Shown here: in pieces, positions 38,934 to 49,313 of the stretch
How the letters are laid out: each line of letters starts with the position of its first letter
Numbering within the stretch: position 1 is the stretch's first letter
Assembly: GCA_026874595.1 (NCBI GenBank)
Contig: CM049314.1
Span: 52,747,812-52,811,811, forward strand
DNA length: 64,000 nucleotides
Source of the DNA: Sipunculus nudus
Lineage: Eukaryota > Annelida > Sipuncula > Golfingiida > Sipunculidae
Reading direction: 5' to 3'
Notes under the pieces: model-generated
Seen by the model: the letters and a program-made list of their open reading frames with translations, nothing else
What the model was told of the DNA's origin: nothing
Databases searched by the model: none
Translations under genes and position numbers: made by a program

Positions 38934-39867
38934 CAAGTGACCCATGGGTCATGACGCTCAGCCGACTGACATGTTGGTAATATGTCCTTTCACAGACAAC
39001 TAATTAATATAGGTGGCATTATTGTTCATGCATATTAGCTTAAGTTCCAAGACCCATCAGCTCAACATATTTGATGACAATCCAACCAGCCTTTCATGAG
39101 GAATCTGGCAATTTGTGTGTATTTTCATTATTTCTGGAGTGCTCAAACATACCCCAAAACTCTGAGAATATAGGTCACTGTGACCAAATTTCAGGTTTTT
39201 GGGGAGAACTTTTGAGGATCTCTCAGGATGTCAAGTTAGAAGATTCTGGGCCCCATGGTTATGATAAGTGCTATACTTTGGTATCAAATTTTCAATTATT
39301 CGGGGGGGGGGGGGGGGTACTTCTGAGCCCCATAGCTCGGACAATATGGGTGATAGAGACCTAAATTCAGGTTTCCCAAGAGACTTTTCAAGGGTCTCCC
39401 AGCATGTCAAGAAGAAAATTCTTGGTCTAGTCTAGTGTCCTGTTAACAGATGACGGGATCTTTTGAGGTTTGAAAAATAGAGAAAAAAGACGTAAAAAAA
39501 AAATACAGGTGGCACCACCATTCTGCAGAAACTGATGAAACACTCCATGATCTATATCAATGAAAAGAATCATGGTGATCAATGCATTGAATGTTCAGAT
39601 ATTTGAGCTTTCGTATCAATTTTTTTATTATTCTGGTGGGTACTATGGAGCCCAATAGCTTGAAGAATATGGGTAACAGAGACCAAATTCAAGGTTTCCA
39701 AGAATTCTTTTCATGGACCTCTCTGGTTTTTAAGTTAGAAGATTCCAGGTCCAGTGGTTACGATTTGTGCCTTGTTAACGGACAGATGGCCTGATGGCCA
39801 GTTAGCCGGACGGACGACGGACAAAGAGTGATCGCTATAGCTCAGATGACCTACAGTCAGCTGAGCT
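38934..39867 (-). mobile_element. 934-bp dispersed repeat inserted in gypsy-2 RT
   Basis: The insert begins CAAGTGACCCATGGGTCATG (a TGACCCATGGGTCA palindrome) and ends AGTCAGCTGAGCT (the fold-back end), so it lies opposite to the copies at 15385 and 59752. Because it interrupts an RT whose codons are recognisable on both sides, the ends can be placed closely. The flanks are AAAGAA on the left and AAAAATGGG on the right, and removing the insert with one AA restores the reading, implying a 2-bp AA/TT duplication. Internally it has about 350-bp repeated modules, including a poly-G run at 39302-39317. No coding function. Confidence 0.8.
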
Positions 39868-40970
39868 AAAAATGGGTAACCACGTCCTACTGTTGACTTT
39901 CAAGCCTTGAACGCAGATGCACTTAGAGAAACTCACCACACTCAGTCTCTATTCCATCAAGCATGTTCTGTCCCTAAAGGTACCAAAAAGACTGTATTTG
40001 ATGCTTGCACTGGTATCGTAGTGTGCCTATCAGACGTGAAGACATACATCTCACAACATTCATCACGCCTTGGGGTCGATATAAATATCGCGCAGCACCC
40101 CAAGGATACATTGCCTCTGGCGATGGCTACAGACGCCGATTCGATGAAATAGTCTCTGATATACCTAATAAGAGAAAGCGTGTCGATGATACTTTTCCCT
40201 GGGCCGAGGACTTTGAAGAGAGTTTCTTCCAGGCTTGCCATTGGCTTGATACATGCGGAAAAAATGGGATAACTCTGAACCCTGATAAGTTCGCATTTGC
40301 TGAGGACACCGTTGAATTTGCCGGCTTTGAAATTACCAAAGACAGTGTTAGACCGTGCAGTTTGTACATACAAACTATTTTGGACTTCCCTACGCCCATA
40401 ATATAACAGACATGCGATCTTGGTTTGGCCTTATAAACCAAGTATCCTACGCATTCAGCATGACAGAAATTTCGACGTCTACTCAAACCTGGCACACCTT
40501 TAAGGTAGGATGACCATTTAGAATGTTTATTCAAAGAATCCAAATCCATCATTGTAAGTGAGATCCAAGAGGGCGTTCGCATATTTGACAAGAGCAAACC
40601 GACATGCCTAGCCATCGACTGGTCAAAACACAGTATTGGCTTCTGGCTATTCCAGAAGTACTGTCAATGCACCAAATCCACACTACATTAGTTGGCAGAA
40701 GATTCACCAGTGCCAAAGAATCTTGCTTTGCGCCAGTAGAGGGAGAAGCCATGGCAGTAGTCGATGCATTATAAAAAGCAAGGCATTTCGTTCTTTGCTG
40801 TGACAACCTGACCATTGCGGTTGACCATAAGCCCCTACTATAAAATATTCGGGGACAGATCGCTTAAAAACATCCCATTGCGATACTTCGCAACCGGAAA
40901 GAAAAAAAATAGGCGCTATAGGTTCCAGATGGTTCATGTGCCTTGAGCTAAACATCGTGCTGCTGAAACG
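39868..40970 (+). pseudogene. gypsy-2 reverse transcriptase and RNase H, second segment
   Basis: 39907-40152 and 40005-40406 hold the palm in two overlapping frames: LTTFITPWGRYKYRAAPQGY, then the catalytic box as VDD in KRVDDTFPWAE, then GITLNPDKF and VEFAGFEI. From 40406 to 40970 connection and RNase H text appears in scattered frames: a TDWSK-like start near 40615, AVDHKPLL near 40822 and HRAA near 40958. At least three frame changes and several stops make it inactive. Confidence 0.8.
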
Positions 40971-41016
40971 GTGTCACATCATCCAACAGGTGAACCAAAA
41001 CACATGGTATTGACAG

Positions 41017-42345
41017 ATGACGTTGCTTCATTTTTCCTGGATGACAACTTCAGATACTTTCTCGACGTCCGAACGCTACACCACATTAGTGATGGAGGAC
41101 CAGAAAAGTGCGATATACCAGATGACGGCAGAGCAGAATATGTCGTTTACTCCTCAGCGGTGTCATCCATCGGTCCACTGCCGTGTGACAGGTGATGAGG
41201 ACATGTTTCAATTGGCAGAGCTGATTGAATCCGGTATGTCTGACACCCCCAATAGCTTGCCGGACTCATTGCGAGAGTACCACCAGTTTCGTGACCACTT
41301 ATCCACTGTTGATGGCGTTGTTATATCCAAAGACAGAGTAGTGGTTCCTCCCACCCTCAGGCAACATGTTCTCACCGCACTCCATTCAGCACACCAGGGT
41401 GTGCCATCCATGATGTCCAGAGCAGAGTCCTCCATTTTCCGGCAAGGCATCACAACTGATATCATGGCCTCAGACACAATTGCAGCCACTGCAATCGAAT
41501 GGCCCCTTCCCAGCCAAACGCTCCATCTATTTCTCCAGTTTCTCGACTCTACCCTTTCCAGTGCGTATGTGCAGAGTTCTTCCATTACAAAGGCAGCCAC
41601 TTTTTGGTCATAGTAGACAATAGTAGACATAGGCTCCAACTGGCCAAACGTAGAGAAAGCCACTGTTGGAGGCTCAGGCCTCATAGACAGTCCTTTGGAA
41701 TTCCGGACGAATTGTCTTCAGACGGTAGCCCTGAATTCACGTCATCAGCTACTACAGATTTCTGAAAACATGGGGTGTGCATTATAGACTCTCCTCTGTG
41801 GCTTTCCCGCATAGTAATTGCAGAGCGGAAGTAAGTGTCAAAACATTTAAGAGATTAATTTCCAATAACTCTGGACCCAAAGGTGAACTTGGCACAGACT
41901 CCTTCCAACGCGCCATCCTACAATAGAAGAACACCCCAGGCAGAGACACCAAATTGTCTCCTGCCATGTGTGTCTTTGGTCGATCCATCAGGGATTTCGT
42001 ACCCTTTGTGCCCGGTCACTACCAGCCTCACCAAACATGGAGCGATACTCTCACGTTGAGAGAAGCTGCCCTACGGAATAGCCACATGAAAACTGCTGAA
42101 CGGTTTGCTGAGCACACAAAGCGCCTAACACCAATCCGTGTCAGGGACTTGGTTAGAATCTAGAACCAAACTGGTCTCCATCCATTGAAATTGGACAAAA
42201 TCGGATTTGTTGTTGAAGTGCGCCAGTTCGACCAGCATATAGTGCTTGTTGATGGATGCCGGGTGACTGTTCGCAATCGAAAATTCTTACACAAGTACAC
42301 AGGCGTATTCACCCGCAGCCAAACATTCCATTGAATCTTATCTAC
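41017..42345 (+). pseudogene. gypsy-2 integrase remnant
   Basis: 41017-41613 contains LPDSLREYHQFRDHLSTVDG and VVVPPTLRQHVLTALHSAHQ with the His pair of the zinc-binding domain. The core follows in other frames, with VDNSRH near 41610, [16 protein letters not shown] (second Asp) at 41701-41755 and, past stops, the downstream SPAMCVFGRSIRDFVPF region at 41954-42163. The C-terminal segment reads to about 42340 with frame changes. The catalytic core is broken. Confidence 0.8.
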
Positions 42346-42602
42346 GACATCTTCCAAGGACTGTAAACCCTATGCCTGTTTCGCCTTCGATCAGTGCACT
42401 GGTTGACGTCAACCTCTGCTCCACCAGTGATCGTGCCTCAACACGATGACAAAGGGGCCTGTTTGGCCCCGTCTGCATCAGGCATGAGCCTCAACAAGAT
42501 GAACTTGTTCAGCAGTTGCTTCATTCCCCCAAACCCGCACCTATGGCAATGACTGTGCCTCGGGTAATAGACCTTATCCGGAACTCCTGTAACATGACCC
42601 AC

Positions 42603-42610
42603 CAGCCTGC
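42603..42610. repeat. Candidate 8-bp target-site duplication, left copy
   Basis: CCAGCCTG precedes the left terminal repeat of the DNA transposon; CCAGCTTG (54701-54708) follows the right one. They differ at one base. Both lie in gypsy-2 Pol sequence. Confidence 0.5.
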
Positions 42611-42625
42611 TGGTGGTACAAACAT
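42611..42625 (+). repeat. Left terminal inverted repeat of the DNA transposon
   Basis: CTGGTGGTACAAACA matches perfectly the reverse complement of 54686-54700. A looser match (TG.CAGC and, further in, GCTGTG...ACATGC) continues inward on both sides. Confidence 0.65.
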
Positions 42626-42737
42626 TGCCCTGGCAGCAGGCCCCCTTGACTTGCATCAGTAGGCTGGACATAGGCTGTGCAGCACATGCAGCTACAAGCT
42701 TGGTTCTCTTTCACTTAATCTACTAGTATAATTGAGC

Positions 42738-42950
42738 ATGAAAATTGAGAACTAAAAGCTGCCAGTGGGGTAACTGTAACAGTGACAGCAGGTATCATTA
42801 CAAGCCACAAATGGAAGGTGTGAGCTTTATACCATTCCCAAAACCAAAATCCCAGAAAGAGAAATGCCTACTGTGGATTAAGCTGTGTGGCCGCCCCACC
42901 ATCAGCTGAATGTGGACAAGATAGACACTGACAAATAAGTCTGTTCAAAG
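42738..42950 (+). pseudogene. THAP zinc-finger exon of the transposase
   Basis: From 42760 the plus strand reads CQWGNC (Cys-x4-Cys), then GVSFIPFPKPK with the conserved FP, KCLLWIKLC with the invariant Trp, and finally VCSK directly before a GT donor at 42951. The next exon starts with HF at 51168, so Cys-x2-His of the C2CH THAP finger is completed across the intron in phase 0. THAP fingers bind DNA and in transposases recognise element ends. A one-base frameshift lies in the C run near 42895 and a TAA precedes VCSK, so this copy is broken. The start codon is uncertain: an ATG at 42738 is in another frame. The exon stands over 8 kb from the rest of the gene because of the chromovirus. Confidence 0.72.
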
Positions 42951-43009
42951 GTATATGTTTATTCAGATATTATCCTTTGTTAAAGCATTAAATGTATTGC
43001 ATGAACCTA

Positions 43010-43116
43010 TGACAGCTAGAGGAATTAATTTAATTTATTATCTGAAACAGTCTTATAATTTTATAATGCCACATTTTTAAAAGAAATGGTAAGGCTGTAA
43101 ACAATTTCTAACTAAT

Positions 43117-43204
<88 letters not shown>

Positions 43205-43310
43205 TGATTAATTATCTGAAACAGTCTCATAATTTTTCAAAGCCACATTTCTAAAATAAATGGTAAATCTGTAAACATAATTTCTTACAAATAGATATAT
43301 ATATGTAAAT
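43010..43310. repeat. Local duplication around an (AT)n(AG)n microsatellite
   Basis: TTATCTGAAACAGTCT.ATAATTTT...GCCACATTT.TAAAA.AAATGGTAA occurs at about 43036-43090 and 43210-43265. Between them lies about 45 bp of alternating AT followed by about 33 bp of AG (43118-43199). This looks like replication slippage or an imperfect tandem duplication within the intron. Confidence 0.85.
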
Positions 43311-43354
43311 ACATATATGATATACATACATTAAACACATGATAATAATTCAAA

Positions 43355-43360
43355 ATGATA
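43355..43360. repeat. 6-bp target-site duplication of the chromovirus, left copy
   Basis: ATGATA lies directly outside the left LTR; the same hexamer is at 51115-51120 outside the right LTR. A 5-bp reading (ATGAT) is possible if the LTR includes one more base. Confidence 0.75.
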
Positions 43361-44336
43361 TGATGTGCGATTGGGGAAAATACTTGCACATGCATATAAA
43401 TCACTCTCACACCACAATATTAAAGAGAACTTCGTTCTGTAGAACTAATCTTGTATTAATTAAATAACCATTTTTACAAGTTGCCAGTCCTGAAGCCTTC
43501 CGAATATAAAGACCTGAGTTCAAAATACTCCGACGGTACTAACGTTGACTATAATGCTAAATTTATCCATAGCTCTCCATATCTCTAGACTTAGTCTGCT
43601 GGGTTTATTTATAGCTTTACTATAATGCTAAATTTATCTATAGCTCTCGATATCTCTAGACTTAGTCTGCTGGGTTTATTTATAGCTAGTCCCCCAAAGA
43701 TTGAGAACCTAAACGAAACAGCAATAACCTGAGGCTAAATTGTGTGCTATATGGTCTCGGTTTAGCAAAATCTGTGTTTCCGGTCATGCCTTTAATACCG
43801 AATAACTTATCTAAAATATATCTAATTTAAGTAAGAATAACTCTAACGTAACGGTGACTTTTTCTAGCCCATATCTTACTAGATGATAAAAAGTAGGCAT
43901 TAATAGAATATTTAATAAAATTAAATTAATAGTAGAGTAAGTGGATATGATTCCATCGTGTTGTGCTTTGATCGTTAATTGCTTAAATGTTACAACACGT
44001 AATCCTTACATAACCAACATGAGTGTGGTCTACAGTTCTGGCTACCTAATGATATATAAATGAACCAGACTGGCTAAAAGTCATTTAAACTAAAGGGACC
44101 TCAATTTTCCAAACTAACACACGCACTATATTCCTTTGTCTGTGAACTATATGCTTTAGTTGACCAGTACACCAGTGCAATTGGTTCAACAGCAAACCCC
44201 ATACAGTACACAGCGCATAAGCAAAACGGTGACAGCCCGACCTGTCAGCCTGTCTGGGGCAAGCGACTGGAGTCTCCCCCTGAGGGTAAACGGTCACTGC
44301 TAACGCTTATACTACAGCGTGATTTACACTATAACA
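43361..44336 (-). repeat. Chromovirus 3' LTR (976 bp) with internal 71-bp duplication
   Basis: Bounded on the plus strand by TGATGTGCGATTGGGG and TTTACACTATAACA. Compared with the other LTR it has a second copy of a 71-bp segment (marker ACTATAATGCTAAATTTATC at 43548 and 43619). Read on the minus strand the termini are TGTTATAG and CACATCA. Confidence 0.93.
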
Positions 44337-44352
44337 ATTACCTTCCTTCCAC
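44337..44352 (-). other. Chromovirus polypurine tract
   Basis: On the minus strand GTGGAAGGAAGGTAAT directly precedes the 3' LTR start TGTTATAG, the position of the plus-strand primer. Confidence 0.75.
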
Positions 44353-45237
44353 TGAAATTTGGTCCTCCAAATTGATAGCAATAATATAATACACGTATAA
44401 TATAAATTCATAATATACCTCTAACTTAAGAAAAAATAATTATTGTCATATTAAGATCATCCAAGTCTGTTTAACTGCTGGATAAGATTTCATGGTGTAA
44501 CCGATTATCTATGCTCACTCAGATGTGGCTGATGCGACATCAGTGGCACTCCATTCTACCAGCAAGCTGCATGCTTTAACCATTCTAAGAATATGCCTAT
44601 TGCGGTCAACTGACGGCAGGCAAACCAGGATAAACATGATAAAATCTCCCTATTATTTTCTTAAAAGGCGAAAGCCAATCTTATCTTCTCAATATACCGT
44701 GCTCAATTGTCAAGAGCTACTTATGCGCCCGAACGTGAAGTGCAATAGCAAGTCCTCGGCTCGCGACACTAGCCTAGAGAAAGCGTTTAAACAGGTTTCT
44801 CTCTTCGGCCTCGTATTATTATTAATCGTTGAGTATTCATTTCCCAAGTTACTCAAAAACTCCAAACTCTTAAATTTCGATTAATGCATAATCAGCTTTA
44901 CTTAAGTGACTCGGCTGTTCAGCTGACGGAAAGATGTTATGTATTAGCGTACACCATGAAATATTCTCCTGCCTACACAGTGATTTAACCTAAAAGTGAA
45001 AACAACTAAAAACATATTTAAGAAAGTTGTTTTAAATCACTGAAAACCTCAGCTTTAAACAAGAAGAAATGTAATTGAAAATACATATTTTATAAATCTA
45101 ACATGCCTATATTCAAATAATAAAAATAAATGTATATACTACTTAAAGGCTTCATAGACTGAATAAACTTTACAAATAGTATACATGTCATCAAAAATAT
45201 TTGGTCAGTTATAACAATATCAGAGTCCTATCACATG
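44353..45237 (-). other. Non-coding 3' region of the chromovirus
   Basis: About 0.9 kb separates the pol stop from the polypurine tract. No minus-strand frame of note. An antisense frame of 119 codons (44525-44884, plus) has a hydrophobic stretch but no recognised motif; I do not call it a gene. Confidence 0.6.
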
Positions 45238-46785
45238 TTACGAACGAGTCTTAAACACACTTTTTTTTCGTCGCCGTTTTCTTGTGTAATGATCCTGTAG
45301 AGCGGCATGACCTATGTTTTCCTCTGGTTCCCAGGTGGTGTCAGCGTAACCTTTCCACTTTATTTTATACATTTTAATTTTACCGGCGCGTTTGCATGCC
45401 AGTATTCTGTCTACTTCATACCAATCTTCATCGGCCTCGTCTGTTGGCAAGGTATTAGCGTGTGTCGGTTGAGGCTGTTCGTCCGCAGCATCGGTGGTTT
45501 CGGCGGCCTGAGTGTTTATTAAATTTCTTTGATCGGGATCTAGGTATGGGCGCATACTGTTCGCGTGCACTAAAGAACTGAGTGCCTTGTGCGTATGTAC
45601 ATGGTTCAGCATGAACGTATGATTTGGCCCTTGACCTGTAATATAATAAAGTCCAATCCACTTTGGAGCCAGTTTACGCGAAAGTCCTTGTTTAACATGA
45701 GCGTTTTGTGACCACACCCTCTGACCAACGAAAAATTCTGGATCTTTCGCGGAGCGATCGTAACGTTCCTGGTAGCCTTTCTGGGCGTCTTCAAAATTTT
45801 CCCTAGCCGTATCTCTTGCCGTTTTGAGAGTATCTTGCAGATGTTCTAAGTACTCACTGTGACTGTTAATGTTGTGGTCCTCGTTCTTTCCGAGAATTTT
45901 CCAGTCTATAGGAAGACTCATTTCGCGACCATGAATAAGTTTGTACGGAGAGTATAGCGTTGACTGAGTTGCTGGGGTACGGCGCAGAGCCATTAATATG
46001 CCAGGGATGACCCGCGGCCAGTTTTTCTGATTGTTATCCACGTATGTTCTAAGAGCTTTCTCGAGCGTACTGTTTGTCCGTTCACACGTAGTGTTGGTCT
46101 GTGGGTGATAAGAGCTTGTTTTTACTCTCTTGACGTCATATAATTTACACAGTTCAGACACGACTGAAGCCAGGAAATTTCTACCTCTGTCCGAAAGTAA
46201 GACTTTCGGTGCGCCGTAGCGACAGAACACTTAATCGTGCAGTGTCCGTGCTATTGTTTCCGCACACTGTGTTTTAAGTGGAAAACATTCCACGCATTTT
46301 GAAAACGAGTCCATGCACACTAAAATGTACTTATATCCTTCGTCCGATTCCGGTAGCTTGCCAATAATGTCTACATGCCATCTTTCGTAAACTCCGACAA
46401 CGGGTAAGGCGTGAAGTGGCGCTGGTTTTCCACCATAATATCGGTTAGCTACTTGACATGTCTCACACGTAGTGACGTACTCTTTTACATCAGCGTACAT
46501 CTTTGGCCAATGGTAGCGTAAGCACAAACCAGCATACGTCCTGTCTACTCCTTCATGAGCTCCACCACTGTTGGCATCGTGGTAAGATTTCATTAAAGTG
46601 TATCTAAGGTCTTTTGGCACTGCGAGTTGTTTTATAAACCTCATTTCTTTTGGTAATTTCTTTGCCCTTCTTTCATATAAGTGAAACAATGTTCCGTCGT
46701 CCAGAACATATTGTTCTGACACGGCGACTATTTTGGTTGCGTCTTTCTTTGCTTCGGGTAGTTCCCCAGACTCTAAATATACCAT
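45238..46785 (-). pseudogene. Chromovirus integrase with C-terminal chromodomain
   Basis: Two frames separated only by a TAA at about 46228-46230. The first (46231-46785) has the HHCC zinc-binding domain (SYHDANSGGAHEG with two His, CETCQVA with two Cys) and the first core Asp in WHVDIIG. The second (45238-46230) begins FCRYGAPKVLLSDRGRNF (second Asp), then SSYHPQTN with the catalytic Glu in ERTNSTL, a GPY-like region, and at the C-terminus a chromodomain (WYEVDRILACKRAG, MYKIKWKGYADTTWEPEENI). Chromodomains of chromoviruses bind methylated histone H3 and steer integration to heterochromatin. Catalytic residues are present, but the stop between the first and second Asp inactivates this copy. 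Confidence 0.93.
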
Positions 46786-46815
46786 GATGTTTTCTATATC
46801 AGGGCTTTTTCGCTG

Positions 46816-47481
46816 TTAATCCTGTAATTGCTGTTTGTCAATAACATCAAGCAGGACATAGTAATCGTCCACTGGCTCGCACGCGCCTATGCAGACAGTG
46901 GTGTCGGTTTTCTTTGACTCGTGTTGGTACACAAAATGGGCCTCTGTTGTTATAGCCTCCTCATAAGTGTTGTCGACAGGTGAGGTGCTGTCCACCGCGG
47001 GCGGACCTGTTAACGTGACGGAGCCTGGCAGGGGTAATTCGTCATCCTCGGCGTCACCCTCAGGTGGTTTATCGTACGCTCGTCTTGATAAACAATCCGC
47101 GTGATTGAGCCTCTTGCCAGCTCTGTGTGCCACATTGAAATTATAGCTTTGCAGAAGCAGGGACCATCTGGCTAAACGACCAGTTTGTTGTTTTATAGTC
47201 TGTAACCACTGAAGCGCTGCGTGGTCTGTTATAACTTGAAATTTCTGTCCCGCTAAATACGTATGAAATGTGCGAATTCCCTCTACAATAGCTAAGCATT
47301 CAAGTTCCGTAATTGTCCATGTTCTTTCCGATTCCCTGAGTGCCCTTCCTGCGAACGATATATCTTGCTCTTTACCATCTTTATCAAGCTGTCCAAGGAC
47401 ATATCCAATAGAATGTCCACTTGCATCAGTAGATAATATGAAGGGTTTGTCCATGTTTGGAAACTTAGGATTGGTGCACAA
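46816..47481 (-). pseudogene. Chromovirus RNase H region
   Basis: A 221-codon frame covers RNase H: LSTDASGHSIGYVL with the first Asp, ITELECLAIVEGI with the Glu, VITDHAALQWL with Asp-His, and the C-terminal LNHADCLSRR, followed by an acidic linker toward integrase. It ends at a TAA just before the integrase frame, which starts at 46785 after a short gap. The four-residue active site looks complete within the frame. Confidence 0.9.
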
Positions 47482-48574
47482 GTAAGCGCATTTTTGAGTT
47501 CACTGAACGCGTTTTCACATTTATGTCCAATTGAATTTGGCGTCTTTCCGCAAAAGTTTGTTTAAAGGGTCAGCTATGTCTGCAAAGCCTTCAATAAAGC
47601 GGCGGTAATAGTTACAAAGACCCAGGAAACCACGTACCTCTTTTTGCGATTTAGGTCTCGGGAATTCGGCAACTGCTTTGACTTTGTCTTAGTCAACTTG
47701 AATTCCTTTTGCAGATAACTTGTGTCCGAGATAAGTAACATTTGTTCTAGCTATATGACACTTACTTGGTCGTAAACGTAAATTTGCGTCTCTTAACCGT
47801 TGGAAGATTTGGCTGAGGTGTTGCATGTGTTCGTTTATGTTTCGACTGAATACCAAAATGTCGTCCACATATATACGATCGCGTTATGCCAGTTAAGTCC
47901 ACTCAGTACTCTAGCCATTAATAATTGGAATCCGGCGGGCGAATTTACGAGACCGAACGGCATCCTTTTGAACCGGTTAACTCCATCGTGGGTGACAAAT
48001 GCTGTTTTTTCTTTACTTGATTCATCCATAGGTACTTGCCAGAAACCGGACGCTAAGTCAAGTGTGCTAAAGATGGCTGCATCGGCTTCACCTACGGTAT
48101 CAAAAACGTCCTCCAATCTTGGTAATGGAAAAGACATAGGTTTTGTCACACTATTTAATCGTCTATAATCAACTCGGAATCGATATTCATTTGTTTTTGG
48201 CTTTTTGTAAGTACTACAGGGCTAGTCCATTCACCGGTCGCTGGTTCAATAATCCCGGCCTCTAGCATCTCTTTCACTTGCTTATCAATTTCAGCTTTCA
48301 ACGCTGGTGACGTTCTATAAAATCTTTGACGTATCGGTGCAGCATTTCCTGTGTCAATTTTATGAAAATGACCACGTGCTTCTCCTAGTTCAGTCACATT
48401 TTTGGCAAACATATCTCGGTTTTCATCCAGGAATGTTAACAATTTTTGTTTATCAGCATCACATATCCCATCATGAATCTGAATACCTAAGTCAGTGGCT
48501 ATCTCAGCTTTACTCTGTTCACTTGCTGCACTTACTGGAGCTACAATAGTTTCGAAAGGTGTGTCCATATGCAT
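47482..48574 (-). pseudogene. Chromovirus reverse transcriptase, frameshifted
   Basis: 48155-48574 holds the N-terminal region (FHKIDTGNAAPIRQRFYRTS, EMLEAGIIEPATGEWTSPVV) and then loses frame near 48200. 47835-48149 continues with PMSFPLPRLEDVF, FSTLDLASGFWQVPMD (first Asp), FKRMPFGLVNSPAGFQ and changes frame again at the YxDD box near 47870. The thumb and connection follow in a third frame with stops (to about 47500). At least two frameshifts, so no active enzyme. Confidence 0.9.
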
Positions 48575-48939
48575 GGGTGTTATGTCCCTTTGTGTAAGCG
48601 GTAGGCTGTAGCGATAACCTTATCCGCTCTCAGCTCAATTACAGAATTTGTGGGGTTAATCACTTGACAAAGACCATAATGTCCGACGGTATGCATTACA
48701 GTTCTTGCTCCGACTTATTTCTCTCTCGTCAGTAATTTTGGATGTGGTTCAATAAGAAAATCACCATCAAACTGACTGCTTGCCTGCACTGGAATCTGAC
48801 ACTGAGATGCTGGCGGTACGCATATATTGCTGACTGTCGTCACGGCGATATCATGCGACGATGTGATGTTTATGTATGTGTTTCCGTTAGTCCATCATAC
48901 AACAGTAAACTCTAACTATTTAAATCAATGGTTGCTTTA

Positions 48940-49290
48940 TGCGCCCGTAGAAAATCTATGCCTAGGATCAATGGACATTGGAGATGTTTAAATACATGGA
49001 CTTGGTGGATCAACTGCAGTCAGTTAATATTCATTTTTAAGTCTATCATGCCTAGTACAGGGTGACTTTCACCACCCACACCGATAATATGGCGGTACTG
49101 ACCTTTACTTAATGTTGCATGTCCTAACCCGGCCGAACTTAGCAGAGCTGATGATACACACGAAATAGATGCACCTGTATCCACCAAGGCTTTGACGGAA
49201 TGTCCATTAATTTTTACGCTGATCATGTTATCGTTCAGAGAAACGCGCTGATTTTCTTCTTCTGTCGACGGCCCGCCTATGTTCATTTGG
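48940..49290 (-). pseudogene. Chromovirus aspartic protease
   Basis: The frame shows VKINGHSVKALVDTGASISC, the retropepsin DTG(A) active site, and GVGGESHPVLGMIDL of the flap region. After a TGA (49020) the same frame continues with LQCPLILGIDFLRAHKATID, the C-terminal protease motif, then further stops. It lies in the same frame as gag, separated from it by one TAG. Confidence 0.85.
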
Positions 49291-49313
49291 TTTAAATAGG
49301 CAGGCGAAATGTC

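Noticed and set aside
44085-44297. tRNA-like or coding content inside the LTR
   Set aside because: I looked for a cloverleaf and for a coding motif in the LTR because it is conserved in both copies. Neither was found, and identity is explained by LTR duplication.
44525-44884. 119-codon plus-strand frame as an env or accessory gene
   Set aside because: Antisense to the element, no signal peptide or known motif, no conservation evidence. Left as a note only.
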